Positions 1 through 8,003 of a stretch of DNA of 64,000 bases are shown piece after piece; the first letter of the stretch is position 1; every line of letters begins with the position of its first letter. Origin of the DNA: Thermodesulfobium acidiphilum (lineage in GTDB: Bacteria > Thermodesulfobiota > Thermodesulfobiia > Thermodesulfobiales > Thermodesulfobiaceae); the NCBI RefSeq assembly GCF_003057965.1, contig NZ_CP020921.1, forward strand, positions 243,501 to 307,500, read 5' to 3'. The position numbers and the translations under genes are program-made. A model generated the notes under the pieces. That model was not told the origin of the DNA and searched no databases. It saw only the letters and a program-made list of their open reading frames with translations.

Positions 1-103
1 GTCCGAACTCAGCCCTTGTTTTGTCAGCCAATTTTGCAAGCTCAAATAATGGCAAATCGAAAAGTTTTTTTGCCTGTGGTATGCTTATTCTATTTTTTAT
101 CAT
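1..103 (-). CDS. mqnC: MqnC-like radical SAM protein (partial, N-terminus only)
   Basis: Only the first 34 codons lie inside the window; the gene runs off the left edge on the minus strand. The start codon ATG (103-101) has a good SD (AAGAGGTG) just upstream. The residues visible, including LFDLPLFELAKLADKTR, resemble the N-terminal helix found before the radical SAM barrel in cyclic dehypoxanthinyl futalosine synthase (MqnC) and related enzymes. It follows mqnA by about 20 nt, which is where mqnC would be expected in a futalosine menaquinone operon. MqnC closes dehypoxanthine futalosine to the spiro/naphthoate precursor. The call rests on context plus a short N-terminus, so another radical SAM protein is possible. 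Confidence 0.6.
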   Translation of the reverse strand, partial: MIKNRISIPQAKKLFDLPLFELAKLADKTRAEFG

Positions 104-122
104 GTGCACCTCTTAAAATTTA

Positions 123-866
123 TTAATAATTTAAGCTTTTTATTAATTTTTCTAATTCAAATAGTCCCTTCAAGTCATTCGTGTCAAGGATATATGACAA
201 ATTTGAATAATATTCATTTGCGGATGTCTTTTTATATTTCCAATCTAAATTATTTTTTTCTATTTCGGCGAACTTTAAAGCAAGCGAATAGGTTTTAATA
301 AAGTCTAATAAAAGATCGTTTCTAATTTCTTTTCGCGCGGCAAGCAGCGAAAAAACAGTGGGCAAATTAGTTTGTTGTTTCCAGAGTTCTGACACGTCGT
401 ATACGAAACTATTATTTTTATTATCCATAAAGCTTAAGGCATCGTCACCAATAATTACCTGAGCGCAGAAGTTACTTGAATTCTTAGAGAAAATAGGATT
501 GATTCTATAAAATTTTCTAAGTATACATATTACCATGCTATTGATAGTATTTGAGGTGTTCGATAACCTTATTATCTTTTTGTCAAGATTTTCAATTGGT
601 TCGTTTGAGACAAGAAAGGTGCTAAGAACTGGTCCGTAGCAAGAAAGACCAAATGGTAAAATTGGTTTGAGCAAATCCTGATTGTTAATCCAGGTAACTG
701 AAGATATTGTTGCAACGTCTAGTTTATCGTTTAATAACATATCGTTTAGGGTTGCGGGATCTGACAGGAAAAATTTATAACCAATTTTTTCAAGTCCCAG
801 TTTCACCGGCAAAAAATTGTAAAACTTTATCAAACCAAACCTTAAAAAATTTTCATTAGTTTTCAT
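123..866 (-). CDS. mqnA: Chorismate dehydratase MqnA
   Basis: This 247-residue protein belongs to the MqnA/MqnD periplasmic-binding-protein-like fold. MqnA dehydrates chorismate to 3-enolpyruvylbenzoate, the entry step of the futalosine route to menaquinone. Typical features are an N-terminal LRFGLIKFYNFLPV strand, a DVATISSVTW segment and IIGDDAL in the second half. The open frame extends upstream to 899, but the ATG at 866 has GGGAG nine bases upstream and starts right before the conserved first strand, so I take 866. It lies between mqnE and mqnC on the minus strand. Sequence similarity to the family is moderate, and context makes the call firm. Confidence 0.85.
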   Translation of the reverse strand: MKTNENFLRFGLIKFYNFLPVKLGLEKIGYKFFLSDPATLNDMLLNDKLDVATISSVTWINNQDLLKPILPFGLSCYGPVLSTFLVSNEPIENLDKKIIRLSNTSNTINSMVICILRKFYRINPIFSKNSSNFCAQVIIGDDALSFMDNKNNSFVYDVSELWKQQTNLPTVFSLLAARKEIRNDLLLDFIKTYSLALKFAEIEKNNLDWKYKKTSANEYYSNLSYILDTNDLKGLFELEKLIKSLNY

Positions 867-906
867 TTTTTTGTCTCCCGATTTTTCTAAGATAAACAAA
901 CAATTT

Positions 907-1914
907 TTATCCTATCTTTTCGTAAAGAGAATTTCTTTCGAAAGGAACGAGACCAATATTCGTTATCATATCCTTTAGGCTTTCAGCCGATAATCCTCCT
1001 GGTTCTGGAGATCCTCCTTCGTGCATAATTTTCTCGTCTACTAAAGTGCCTTCAAGATCATCTGCGCCAGTCCAGAGCGCCATGAGCGCGCAATCTTGTC
1101 CTATTGATGGCCAATATGCTTTTATGTGAGGAATTGACAAAACTAAGCGCGAAATTGCAATTGTTTTAAGGGTTTTAATACTTGTTGCTGGTTTTATATG
1201 TCTAAATTTTGTGTTTAAAGGTTGAAATTTCAATGGGATAAAGGCCTGGAAGCCTCCTGTTTTTTGCTGTAGATCTTCTAAAAGATTCAGGTGTTCCAAT
1301 ATATCGTCAAAAGTTTCAAAATGGCCATATAACATAGTAGCATTTGATTTTAATCCAATTTTGTGGGCAATTTCATGAATTTTGAGCCACATTTCTGGCG
1401 AGGTCTTCTTAGTTAGAAGCTTTGTTCTCATAGAATCTTTTAATATTTCTGCTCCCCCACCTGTAAGGGATACGCTGCCGTGGTTTAAGAGATCTTCAAT
1501 TATGCTTTCTATTGGTTTGTTCTCTTCCTTTGCGTAGAACTCAACTTCTACTGCCGTAAGAGATTTTATTGTAGCTTTTGGAAGCGTCTTTCTAATTGAA
1601 TCTAGGATTTTAAGGACTTCATTCCACTTCAAATCTGGATTAAGACCTGAAGTAATATGAACCTCGCTTAACCATGTTAAACCCTGTAGCTTAGAGGCAA
1701 CGACCTCTGGCGATAGCTTATATGCATCAAAGTCATCTTTGTTCCTGGCAAAAGGACAAAAGCCGCATCTTTCTACACAAATGTTGGTAAGGTTTAGATG
1801 AATATTTTTTGCAAAGAAGACGTTTTTGCCGTATAGAGAGCTTTTCTTTTTATTGGCCTCGTTGAACAAATCTATTGGATTATCTATTAAATTTTTTAAG
1901 TCTGATCTATTCAT
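907..1914 (-). CDS. mqnE: Aminodeoxyfutalosine synthase MqnE (radical SAM)
   Basis: The 335-residue radical SAM enzyme carries its iron-sulfur ligands at C46, C50 and C53 (CVERCGFC, the CxxxCxxC pattern). Further MqnE-type motifs are GSVSLTGGGAEI, SNATMLYGHFET and GGFQAFIPLKFQP. MqnE joins 3-enolpyruvylbenzoate with S-adenosylmethionine to give 6-amino-6-deoxyfutalosine. MqnC has the same fold, but the GGAE and GGFQAFIPL segments fit MqnE better. The start ATG overlaps the mqnD stop by 8 nt (ATGAATAG), so translation is probably coupled. It is the second step of the pathway after mqnA, with which it is co-transcribed. Confidence 0.88.
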   Translation of the reverse strand: MNRSDLKNLIDNPIDLFNEANKKKSSLYGKNVFFAKNIHLNLTNICVERCGFCPFARNKDDFDAYKLSPEVVASKLQGLTWLSEVHITSGLNPDLKWNEVLKILDSIRKTLPKATIKSLTAVEVEFYAKEENKPIESIIEDLLNHGSVSLTGGGAEILKDSMRTKLLTKKTSPEMWLKIHEIAHKIGLKSNATMLYGHFETFDDILEHLNLLEDLQQKTGGFQAFIPLKFQPLNTKFRHIKPATSIKTLKTIAISRLVLSIPHIKAYWPSIGQDCALMALWTGADDLEGTLVDEKIMHEGGSPEPGGLSAESLKDMITNIGLVPFERNSLYEKIG

Positions 1915-2731
1915 TTAATATGCTCTCCGGTATGTCTGGAATAGAAGGAATTAAAGATTTTTCAAATGCAACCTTATACAATATGTTTAGCGATTTGTAC
2001 AAACTTTCATGAAATTTAATAGTATAATCGTTTACATACATATTTACAAATTTTTCATTCATTTCAGAATTAAGATCTCTGCCAAATTTCATGGCATGTG
2101 TGAGTGCTTCCTCAGGATGTGCTTTCCCCCATTTTATGGATTCTCTTAACAGGTTATTTATCATAATTCTTTCGTTTCTTAAACTTTTATGAATAGCGTT
2201 GCCACCTAATGGCAAGGGTAAATTATATTTTTCATACCACCACTCTCCAAGATCTACTATCTTTTTTAATCCCATATTTTTGTAAGAAAGTTGTCCTTCA
2301 TGAATTAATAGACCTGCATCAACTTCTGAGTTAATAACTTTATCCATTATTTGATCGAAAGGAACGAATACTTCTTTGTGATCCTGTGAATATATGCGAA
2401 AAACTAAAGTTGCAGTAGTGAGCTCTCCCGGAAGGGCAATAACTTTGTTCTCCAGATTTGAAAGGGGATTTTTTGAAATAAGTATTGGGCCGTATTTATC
2501 TCCTACACTTGAACCTACGCTCATAAGATCATACTTGTCTATAATGTATGGTAGGGCATGATAAGAAATTGCGCTAATGTGATAGCGTCCGTTTATTGCT
2601 TCCTTGTTAAGAGTTTCTATATCTGATAGGGTTTCTTCTAATTCATATTTTGATTCGATTTTCCCATGCGTTAAGGCATAAAACATAAATGCATCATCAG
2701 GATCTGGGCTGTGTGCAACTGTTAATTTCAT
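1907..2731 (-). CDS. mqnD: 1,4-dihydroxy-6-naphthoate synthase MqnD
   Basis: This 274-residue protein opens with MKLTVAHSPDPDDAFMFYAL, the signature of MqnD, which converts cyclic dehypoxanthine futalosine to 1,4-dihydroxy-6-naphthoate. The family's ISYHALPYI, GPILISK and GLLIHEGQLSY segments follow, and the length is normal. The start has SD AGGAGG six bases upstream. The gene lies 20 nt after the tetR stop and overlaps mqnE, so it is the first enzyme gene of a tetR-mqnD-mqnE-mqnA-mqnC transcript. Its SD is part of a 23-bp sequence repeated exactly at 29608-29630. Confidence 0.9.
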   Translation of the reverse strand: MKLTVAHSPDPDDAFMFYALTHGKIESKYELEETLSDIETLNKEAINGRYHISAISYHALPYIIDKYDLMSVGSSVGDKYGPILISKNPLSNLENKVIALPGELTTATLVFRIYSQDHKEVFVPFDQIMDKVINSEVDAGLLIHEGQLSYKNMGLKKIVDLGEWWYEKYNLPLPLGGNAIHKSLRNERIMINNLLRESIKWGKAHPEEALTHAMKFGRDLNSEMNEKFVNMYVNDYTIKFHESLYKSLNILYKVAFEKSLIPSIPDIPESILNE

Positions 2732-2751
2732 TAAAAACCTCCTAAAATTAA

Positions 2752-3315
2752 TTATTTTTTAAGTATCTTTAACAATTTTTCAATAAAAAAATCTGAAAAT
2801 TCTACAAGTGGTTTATCGGACGTAATAGAATCGATCACAAACTCACTTATTGAACCAACAATAATTGTTACGACGATATATTTTTCTACTTCTTCCATTT
2901 TTTGATTGGAAAGAATATTTAAAAAAAGCTTTTCCAACTTTTTCCTTACAGAAAATCTTTGTTCTTCGAATTGAGGCCCAAGACTAAAGGCTTCTATAAA
3001 GACGAATTTTGTTAGTTCACGATATTTTTCTAATATTCTAAAACCTTCCTTCAAAGCTGACCTAAAAATTTCTTCGAAAGTGTTTCCTTTAGCTTTGTTT
3101 TCAATTTTTTTGATAAGTTGATTGCTTAACTCTTCCACTAACTTTATTACCAGGTCTCTTTTTCCGGGGAAATAAAAGTAAAACGCACCTTTAGATGTGT
3201 TTGAATCTTCTACAATCTCATCAACGTTTGTGTAATGATACCCTTTGTTTGAAAAAAGCCTTAGTGCACTTTTAAGTATTTTATTTTTTGTAATAGAAGG
3301 TTTCTTGTTTTTCAT
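2752..3315 (-). CDS. TetR/AcrR-family transcriptional regulator
   Basis: The 187-residue protein has an N-terminal TetR helix-turn-helix (about residues 10-55, with TNVDEIVEDSNTSKGAFYFYF) followed by an all-helical ligand-binding domain typical of this family. It heads the menaquinone operon, 20 nt before mqnD. A 14-bp inverted repeat at 3350-3363 overlaps the predicted -35 box of its own promoter, so it probably represses itself and the mqn genes. The ligand cannot be read from the sequence. The ATG lies only six bases past the -10 box, suggesting a leaderless message unless another promoter is used. Confidence 0.85.
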   Translation of the reverse strand: MKNKKPSITKNKILKSALRLFSNKGYHYTNVDEIVEDSNTSKGAFYFYFPGKRDLVIKLVEELSNQLIKKIENKAKGNTFEEIFRSALKEGFRILEKYRELTKFVFIEAFSLGPQFEEQRFSVRKKLEKLFLNILSNQKMEEVEKYIVVTIIVGSISEFVIDSITSDKPLVEFSDFFIEKLLKILKK

Positions 3316-3321
3316 ATTGAT

Positions 3322-3350
3322 ATGATAGCATTTTTTGTATAATTTGTAAA
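3322..3350 (-). promoter_or_regulatory. Candidate promoter of tetR-mqnDEAC
   Basis: On the minus strand a TTTACA -35 box (3350-3345) is followed after 17 bp by a TATCAT -10 box (3327-3322). Transcription would begin at or next to the tetR ATG (3315). The -35 box shares bases with the operator palindrome. Prediction from sequence only. Confidence 0.55.
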
Positions 3351-3363
3351 CCGACTGGTCGGT
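3350..3363. promoter_or_regulatory. TetR-type operator palindrome
   Basis: ACCGAC-TG-GTCGGT is a perfect 6+6 inverted repeat with a 2-bp centre. Symmetric TA pairs also flank it, one base out on each side. GTCGGT-type half sites are common TetR-family operators. It stands out as GC-rich in an AT-rich intergenic region and overlaps the -35 box of the divergon-facing tetR promoter. Confidence 0.75.
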
Positions 3364-3420
3364 CTAAAAATTATACAAAAATAATATATAAATTAATTAT
3401 TTCTAATAAAAATAGAATTC

Positions 3421-3765
3421 TCAGAAGGCTTTATTCAAAAATTCAAGAAGAATTGTTGCGTTGTTTAGATGGCTTTTAGAAGAGTATAAAAGAGTAACAG
3501 TAGAATTTTTTTCAATTTGTTTGATTTTTTCTATAAGTTCACCATTTCTCTCTAGTTCTGAAAAGTATCTTTTTTTAAATTCTTCGAATTTTTCAGGGTC
3601 ATGTGAATACCATTTTCTCAGTTCATTTGTTGGTGCAATTTCCTTTAGCCAGAGATCTATTGCTGCCGTTTCTCTTTTTATGCCTCTTGGCCATAGTCTA
3701 TCTACTAATATTCGATAGCCGTCTTGTGTTGAATATCTTTCATAAATACTCTTAATTCTTATCAA
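3421..3765 (-). CDS. DUF488 family protein (YeaO-like)
   Basis: The 114-residue protein matches the DUF488 family: an N-terminal RIKSIYERYSTQDGYRILVDRLWPRG block, then WLKEIAPTNELRKWYSHDP and a C-terminal TLLYSSKS strand. Length is typical for the short YeaO-like members. Its biochemical role is not established. It starts with TTG and has a strong SD (GGGAGG) six bases upstream. It is separated from tetR by about 100 nt holding the operator and promoter, and appears to be a single-gene unit. Confidence 0.8.
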   Translation of the reverse strand: MIRIKSIYERYSTQDGYRILVDRLWPRGIKRETAAIDLWLKEIAPTNELRKWYSHDPEKFEEFKKRYFSELERNGELIEKIKQIEKNSTVTLLYSSKSHLNNATILLEFLNKAF

Positions 3766-3882
3766 ATTGCCCTCCCTGAGGTGTGCTTAAAAAAGTTGTT
3801 TTATATAATGTATCTATATATTTAGTATATATGATAAAATTAATTAATTTTGATAATATTAGATAATAAGTTGGGGTGAAAT

Positions 3883-4836
3883 ATGGGTACTCATGCTCTC
3901 TTTAAAAGATATGAAGGAAATCCAATTATTACAGCAGAAGATGTATCCTGCGAAGCTCATACCGTTTTTAATCCTGCAGCCGCAAAGTTCGAAAACAAGG
4001 TTATTCTTGTTTTGAGAGTAGAAGAACAAAGAGGGTTTTCTTACCTTATAAGAGCTTTTAGTGAGGACGGCGTTAATAATTGGAAAATTGACGATAAACC
4101 CTTTATGATTCATGAGCCCCAGATGGGAGAGCAATTCTGGGGATTAGAAGATCCCAGACTAACTTATATGGAAGAATTTGATCAATATTATCTAACTTAT
4201 GTTTCGTTTGCACCAGGTGGGCCACAACTTTCTTTAGTTACTACTAGAGATTTTGAAAGAATATGCAGGCACGGTAATCTTTTTTATCCGGATAACAAAG
4301 ACGGTGCCTTTTATCCAAAAAGATTTAACGGTAGATGGGCTTTGATCCATAGACCATATGCAAGGGGAAGGGCTGAAATATGGCTTTCTTTTACCCCCGA
4401 TCTAAAGCACTACGGGGATCATACCTGTATCATCCCAGTTCGAGAGGGTTGGTGGGATTGTACAAGGGTTGGTATGGGACCCCCACCAATAGAGACTCCT
4501 GAGGGATGGCTTGTAATATATCATGGAGTTAGGACTACTGCCTCCGGCTCTCTTTATAGGGTTGGATTGGCTTTATTTGATTTGGATGATCCCACTAAAC
4601 TTATCTGCAGGACCAATAGATGGGTTCTGGCACCAGAAACGCCATATGAGCTGATTGGAGATGTCCCGGGAGTGTGCTTTCCATGTGGCGCTATATGCGA
4701 TGAGAATACTAGAGAGGTAATGCTTTATTATGGAGGTGCTGATACATCGACTTGTGTGGCATTTTCTACTATTGACGATATACTTGACTTTATCAAAGAA
4801 GACCAAAAAATAGGAAGGACTTTTTACTCGTTATGA
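3883..4836 (+). CDS. GH130 family glycoside phosphorylase (mannoside-type)
   Basis: This 317-residue protein has the five-bladed propeller motifs of GH130: YEGNPIIT near the N-terminus, HTVFNPAA, GLEDPRLT and a C-terminal LYYGGADT. GH130 enzymes reversibly phosphorolyse beta-mannosides, giving alpha-mannose 1-phosphate. The substrate of this member cannot be assigned. Its stop overlaps the start of the next gene, a GT4-type glycosyltransferase (ATGA), so the two are translationally coupled and probably act on the same glycan. There is no signal peptide, so it acts in the cytoplasm. A mannose-1-phosphate guanylyltransferase lies much further along at 46 kb. Confidence 0.85.
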   Translation: MGTHALFKRYEGNPIITAEDVSCEAHTVFNPAAAKFENKVILVLRVEEQRGFSYLIRAFSEDGVNNWKIDDKPFMIHEPQMGEQFWGLEDPRLTYMEEFDQYYLTYVSFAPGGPQLSLVTTRDFERICRHGNLFYPDNKDGAFYPKRFNGRWALIHRPYARGRAEIWLSFTPDLKHYGDHTCIIPVREGWWDCTRVGMGPPPIETPEGWLVIYHGVRTTASGSLYRVGLALFDLDDPTKLICRTNRWVLAPETPYELIGDVPGVCFPCGAICDENTREVMLYYGGADTSTCVAFSTIDDILDFIKEDQKIGRTFYSL

Positions 4837-7124
4837 GAGGTACTACAAAAGGAGCATCTCCAGATTTTAATGTGGCTTTTGTGGGCACCTATGTGCCAAG
4901 GCTATGCGGAATTGCTACTTTTACACATGACATTGCAAAATCTGTTGCTATGTGGTATCCAGATGACGCTTTTGAAAACAGGTGTGTAAGAGTTGTTGCA
5001 ATGTCAAATGGTGTCTATTCATATCCCAGGGAAGTTTTTTTTGATATCAGAGAAAAGTTTAAAACAGATTATATAAAGGCAGCTGAGTTCATAAATATTT
5101 CAAATGTCAATGTAGTAAGCCTTCAACACGAATTTGGTATATATGGTGGTGAACATGGAGGTTATGTTCTTGATTTTCTAAAAAATTTAAAAAAACCTGT
5201 TGTAACTACCCTTCACACTGTTTTAGAGAAGCCAATAGAAGGTCAAAAAGAAGTTTTAGAAGAGATCTGCAGCCTGTCTTCAAGAATTGTTGTTTGTGCA
5301 CAAAAAGCTCAGGAAATATTAGAAAGGGTCTATAGAGTTTCATCTGAAAAGATTTCTATGATTTATCACGGAGCTCCTGATGTTCCTTTTATGGATCCCT
5401 CATATTATAAAGATATCCTTAATCTTGAAGGAAAGACCGTTATTTTGACCTTTGGACTCTTAGGGCCCAGCAAGGGGATAGAATATGGTATAGAGGCTTT
5501 GAGCAAAATTTATAGAGATTATCCAAACGCTGTATACGTAGTACTTGGTGCAACTCATCCAGAAGTAAAAAGACTTTACGGAGAAAGCTATAGAATTAGC
5601 TTGCAAAAAATGGCTTATGAGGAAGGGATAGTTGATAACGTAATTTTTATTGATAGATATGTATCTTTCGAAGAATTGATGAACTTTTTAATTATGGCTG
5701 ACATATATCTTACACCTTATTTGTCTTTAGAACAGATAGTTTCAGGAACCTTGACTTATGCAATTGCAGCTGGGAAAGCTATAATTTCTACTCCATATTG
5801 GTATGCTCAAGAAATGCTTCAAGATGAAAGAGGTGTTCTTGTTCCGTTTAGAGATAGTGATGCCCTATCCAATGCACTTAGAAGACTCTTAACAGATGTT
5901 CCTTACAGAAATAGATTGAGAAAAAACGCTTATGATTTTGGCAGAAAGATGATCTGGAAGAACGTTGCAAGAGAATATATTGAGCTTTTTGACGAGGCAA
6001 TTAAGACTTATTCTAAGGAAAAAAATTTTATATACATTTCAAAAAAAGACTTAATTGGAAAGGAATCATTTCAGACAAAGCTTCCTTCTGTTCACCTTGC
6101 GCATCTAAAATTCTTAACTGATGAAACAGGGATATTACAACACGCCCTATACAATATGCCAAATAGAAATCACGGCTACTGTATTGATGATAATGCTAGA
6201 GCTTTTATGGTTCTTATCTTGTATTATGAACTTTTCAAAGATCAGAGCATACTTTATCTTTTGTATAGATTCTTATCTTTTATTCACAATGCTTTTGAAG
6301 AAAGAACTGGCAGGTTTTTGAACTTTTTAAAATATGATAGAACGTGGATTGATGATTTTAGTGAGGATGCGCATGCAAGAACTCTTCTTGCTTTAGCTAC
6401 AGCAATACAATGGCCAGCAGTTCCAGAATTAATTCCTATTTGTGCTACTATTTTTGAAAAGGGTATAAAACAAGTTACGGATTTTACTTCTGTAAGGGGA
6501 ATTAGCCTTTCTATTATTGCTTGTGACAAATTTGTTAGGACTTATCCGGGGGCTAAAGAGATAAAGGATATATTAATTAATCTATCAGAGAAGCTGTTCG
6601 ATCTTTATAGGAACAATATTTCTGATGATTGGATTTTTCCTGAAAATATACTAACTTATGATAATGCAAGACAACCTCAAGCTTTAATTAGAGCTGGCCA
6701 GCAACTTGGCAGTGATGAAATGATTGAACTTGGTATTAGGAGTCTAAGGTGGTTAATAGAAATCCAAACAAATCAAGAAACACAATATCTTAGCATTATA
6801 GGGAATAGAGGGTGGTATAGGAGAGGATCTAGTAAGGCTCAATTTGATCAACAACCGATAGAATTAAGTAGCCTTTCTTGTGCGTGTATAGATGCTTACT
6901 TTCAAACTGGTGACAAATATTTTTATAACAATGTGATGAAAGCCTTAAGGTGGTTTTTAGGAGAAAACGATTCTTTTTGTCCTGTTGCAAAAGTTGAAAC
7001 GGGCGGTTGTTATGATGGCTTAGAGCCTCAGGGCGTTAACAAAAATATGGGAGCGGAGTCAACAATATCTTATTTGATGACATTACTTCACGCATATAAA
7101 TTAATATTTAAAAGAGGCGATTGA
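4833..7124 (+). CDS. GT4-type glycosyltransferase with large C-terminal helical domain
   Basis: The 763-residue protein is bipartite. Residues about 10-390 form a group 1 (GT4) glycosyltransferase, with VAFVGTYVPRLCGIATFTHD at the start, a GLLGPSKGIEYGIEAL donor-side segment and SGTLTYAIAAGKAIIS. Residues about 420-763 form a helix-rich region with repeated aromatic patterns (NHGYCIDDNARA, WIDDFSEDAHARTLLAL, DNARQPQALIRAGQQ) resembling alpha/alpha-toroid glycan-active folds. The catalytic role of the second part is not known. It overlaps the GH130 gene by 4 nt. The pairing suggests synthesis and turnover of one polysaccharide or oligosaccharide. Confidence 0.82.
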   Translation: MRGTTKGASPDFNVAFVGTYVPRLCGIATFTHDIAKSVAMWYPDDAFENRCVRVVAMSNGVYSYPREVFFDIREKFKTDYIKAAEFINISNVNVVSLQHEFGIYGGEHGGYVLDFLKNLKKPVVTTLHTVLEKPIEGQKEVLEEICSLSSRIVVCAQKAQEILERVYRVSSEKISMIYHGAPDVPFMDPSYYKDILNLEGKTVILTFGLLGPSKGIEYGIEALSKIYRDYPNAVYVVLGATHPEVKRLYGESYRISLQKMAYEEGIVDNVIFIDRYVSFEELMNFLIMADIYLTPYLSLEQIVSGTLTYAIAAGKAIISTPYWYAQEMLQDERGVLVPFRDSDALSNALRRLLTDVPYRNRLRKNAYDFGRKMIWKNVAREYIELFDEAIKTYSKEKNFIYISKKDLIGKESFQTKLPSVHLAHLKFLTDETGILQHALYNMPNRNHGYCIDDNARAFMVLILYYELFKDQSILYLLYRFLSFIHNAFEERTGRFLNFLKYDRTWIDDFSEDAHARTLLALATAIQWPAVPELIPICATIFEKGIKQVTDFTSVRGISLSIIACDKFVRTYPGAKEIKDILINLSEKLFDLYRNNISDDWIFPENILTYDNARQPQALIRAGQQLGSDEMIELGIRSLRWLIEIQTNQETQYLSIIGNRGWYRRGSSKAQFDQQPIELSSLSCACIDAYFQTGDKYFYNNVMKALRWFLGENDSFCPVAKVETGGCYDGLEPQGVNKNMGAESTISYLMTLLHAYKLIFKRGD

Positions 7125-7130
7125 TATTTT

Positions 7131-7958
7131 GTGAAAATCGGTATTAAAAAATTTGGCGACAAGTATATATCTAATGATAAAAAATTTTCTATACTTGCCT
7201 TTGATTTAGGAAATTCTAGATTAAAATGCTCTTATTTTGAAGATTCGTGTATGAAACATTATGGAGTTTTTCGATTAGATGAGATTTTTGTAAATAATAA
7301 ATTTTATTCTCAACCTCTCGATAAGTGGTTAAAAGAAAAAGGAATCAATAATGATGTTAAGTGTTTTATCTCTTCTGTAAATTTAACTATAGAAAAACAC
7401 CTTTTGTCATTTTTGAATGAAATTTTTTTTTCTATTAAAGTTATTGAACCAAAAGATCTTGTTGGCGTGATTGAGATTGAATACGATATAGATATGATAG
7501 GAATTGATAGATTGCTGCACTCTATTGGAGCATCGCTTTTTTATGGGGATAGAGTTTGTGTTGTGGATATGGGGACAGCTATTACACTTGACTTAACTAA
7601 AGGAAACGTATATAAAGGTGGCTTTATCATGCCAGGAATAGATATGATTTGTAAGTCTATAAAACTTTTTTTGCCACATCTGCCAGTGATAGATATAACA
7701 ATTAATCATAAAAACGTTCCTTCAAGAAACACGAACGAAGCTCTAAATAACGGTATATTTTATTCTATAGTTTATGGCCTTGAAGGCATTGTTAAGTCGT
7801 GGCATGAAAAGTTTGGAGACTTTACTACTGTTCTGACTGGTGGTAGTGCAAGATTTTTTGAAAGCGAGCTGTCATGGCCATATTTCCCTCACCTGACACT
7901 TTGGGGGATATATAGATATGCAGAGTACATAGAATCTTTGAATGAGAAAGGTTTTTAA
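7131..7958 (+). CDS. coaX: Type III pantothenate kinase CoaX
   Basis: The 275-residue protein has the ASKHA-fold landmarks of CoaX: an N-terminal AFDLGNSRLK phosphate loop, GIDRLLHSIGA, VVDMGTAITLDL and GGFIMPGI. CoaX phosphorylates pantothenate in the first step of CoA synthesis and, unlike CoaA, is usually not inhibited by CoA. It starts with GTG seven bases after the upstream glycosyltransferase stop. About 20 extra residues precede the phosphate loop compared with most family members. The other CoA gene here, panC, is 32 kb away. Confidence 0.85.
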   Translation: MKIGIKKFGDKYISNDKKFSILAFDLGNSRLKCSYFEDSCMKHYGVFRLDEIFVNNKFYSQPLDKWLKEKGINNDVKCFISSVNLTIEKHLLSFLNEIFFSIKVIEPKDLVGVIEIEYDIDMIGIDRLLHSIGASLFYGDRVCVVDMGTAITLDLTKGNVYKGGFIMPGIDMICKSIKLFLPHLPVIDITINHKNVPSRNTNEALNNGIFYSIVYGLEGIVKSWHEKFGDFTTVLTGGSARFFESELSWPYFPHLTLWGIYRYAEYIESLNEKGF

Positions 7959-8003
7959 TTTAATGATAAATATATTTAATAAAATTTTGAAAGGGATGGT
8001 AAT

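Noticed and set aside
104-298. 64-codon plus-strand ORF at the left edge
   Set aside because: It is antisense to mqnA, which has clear family motifs and an SD.
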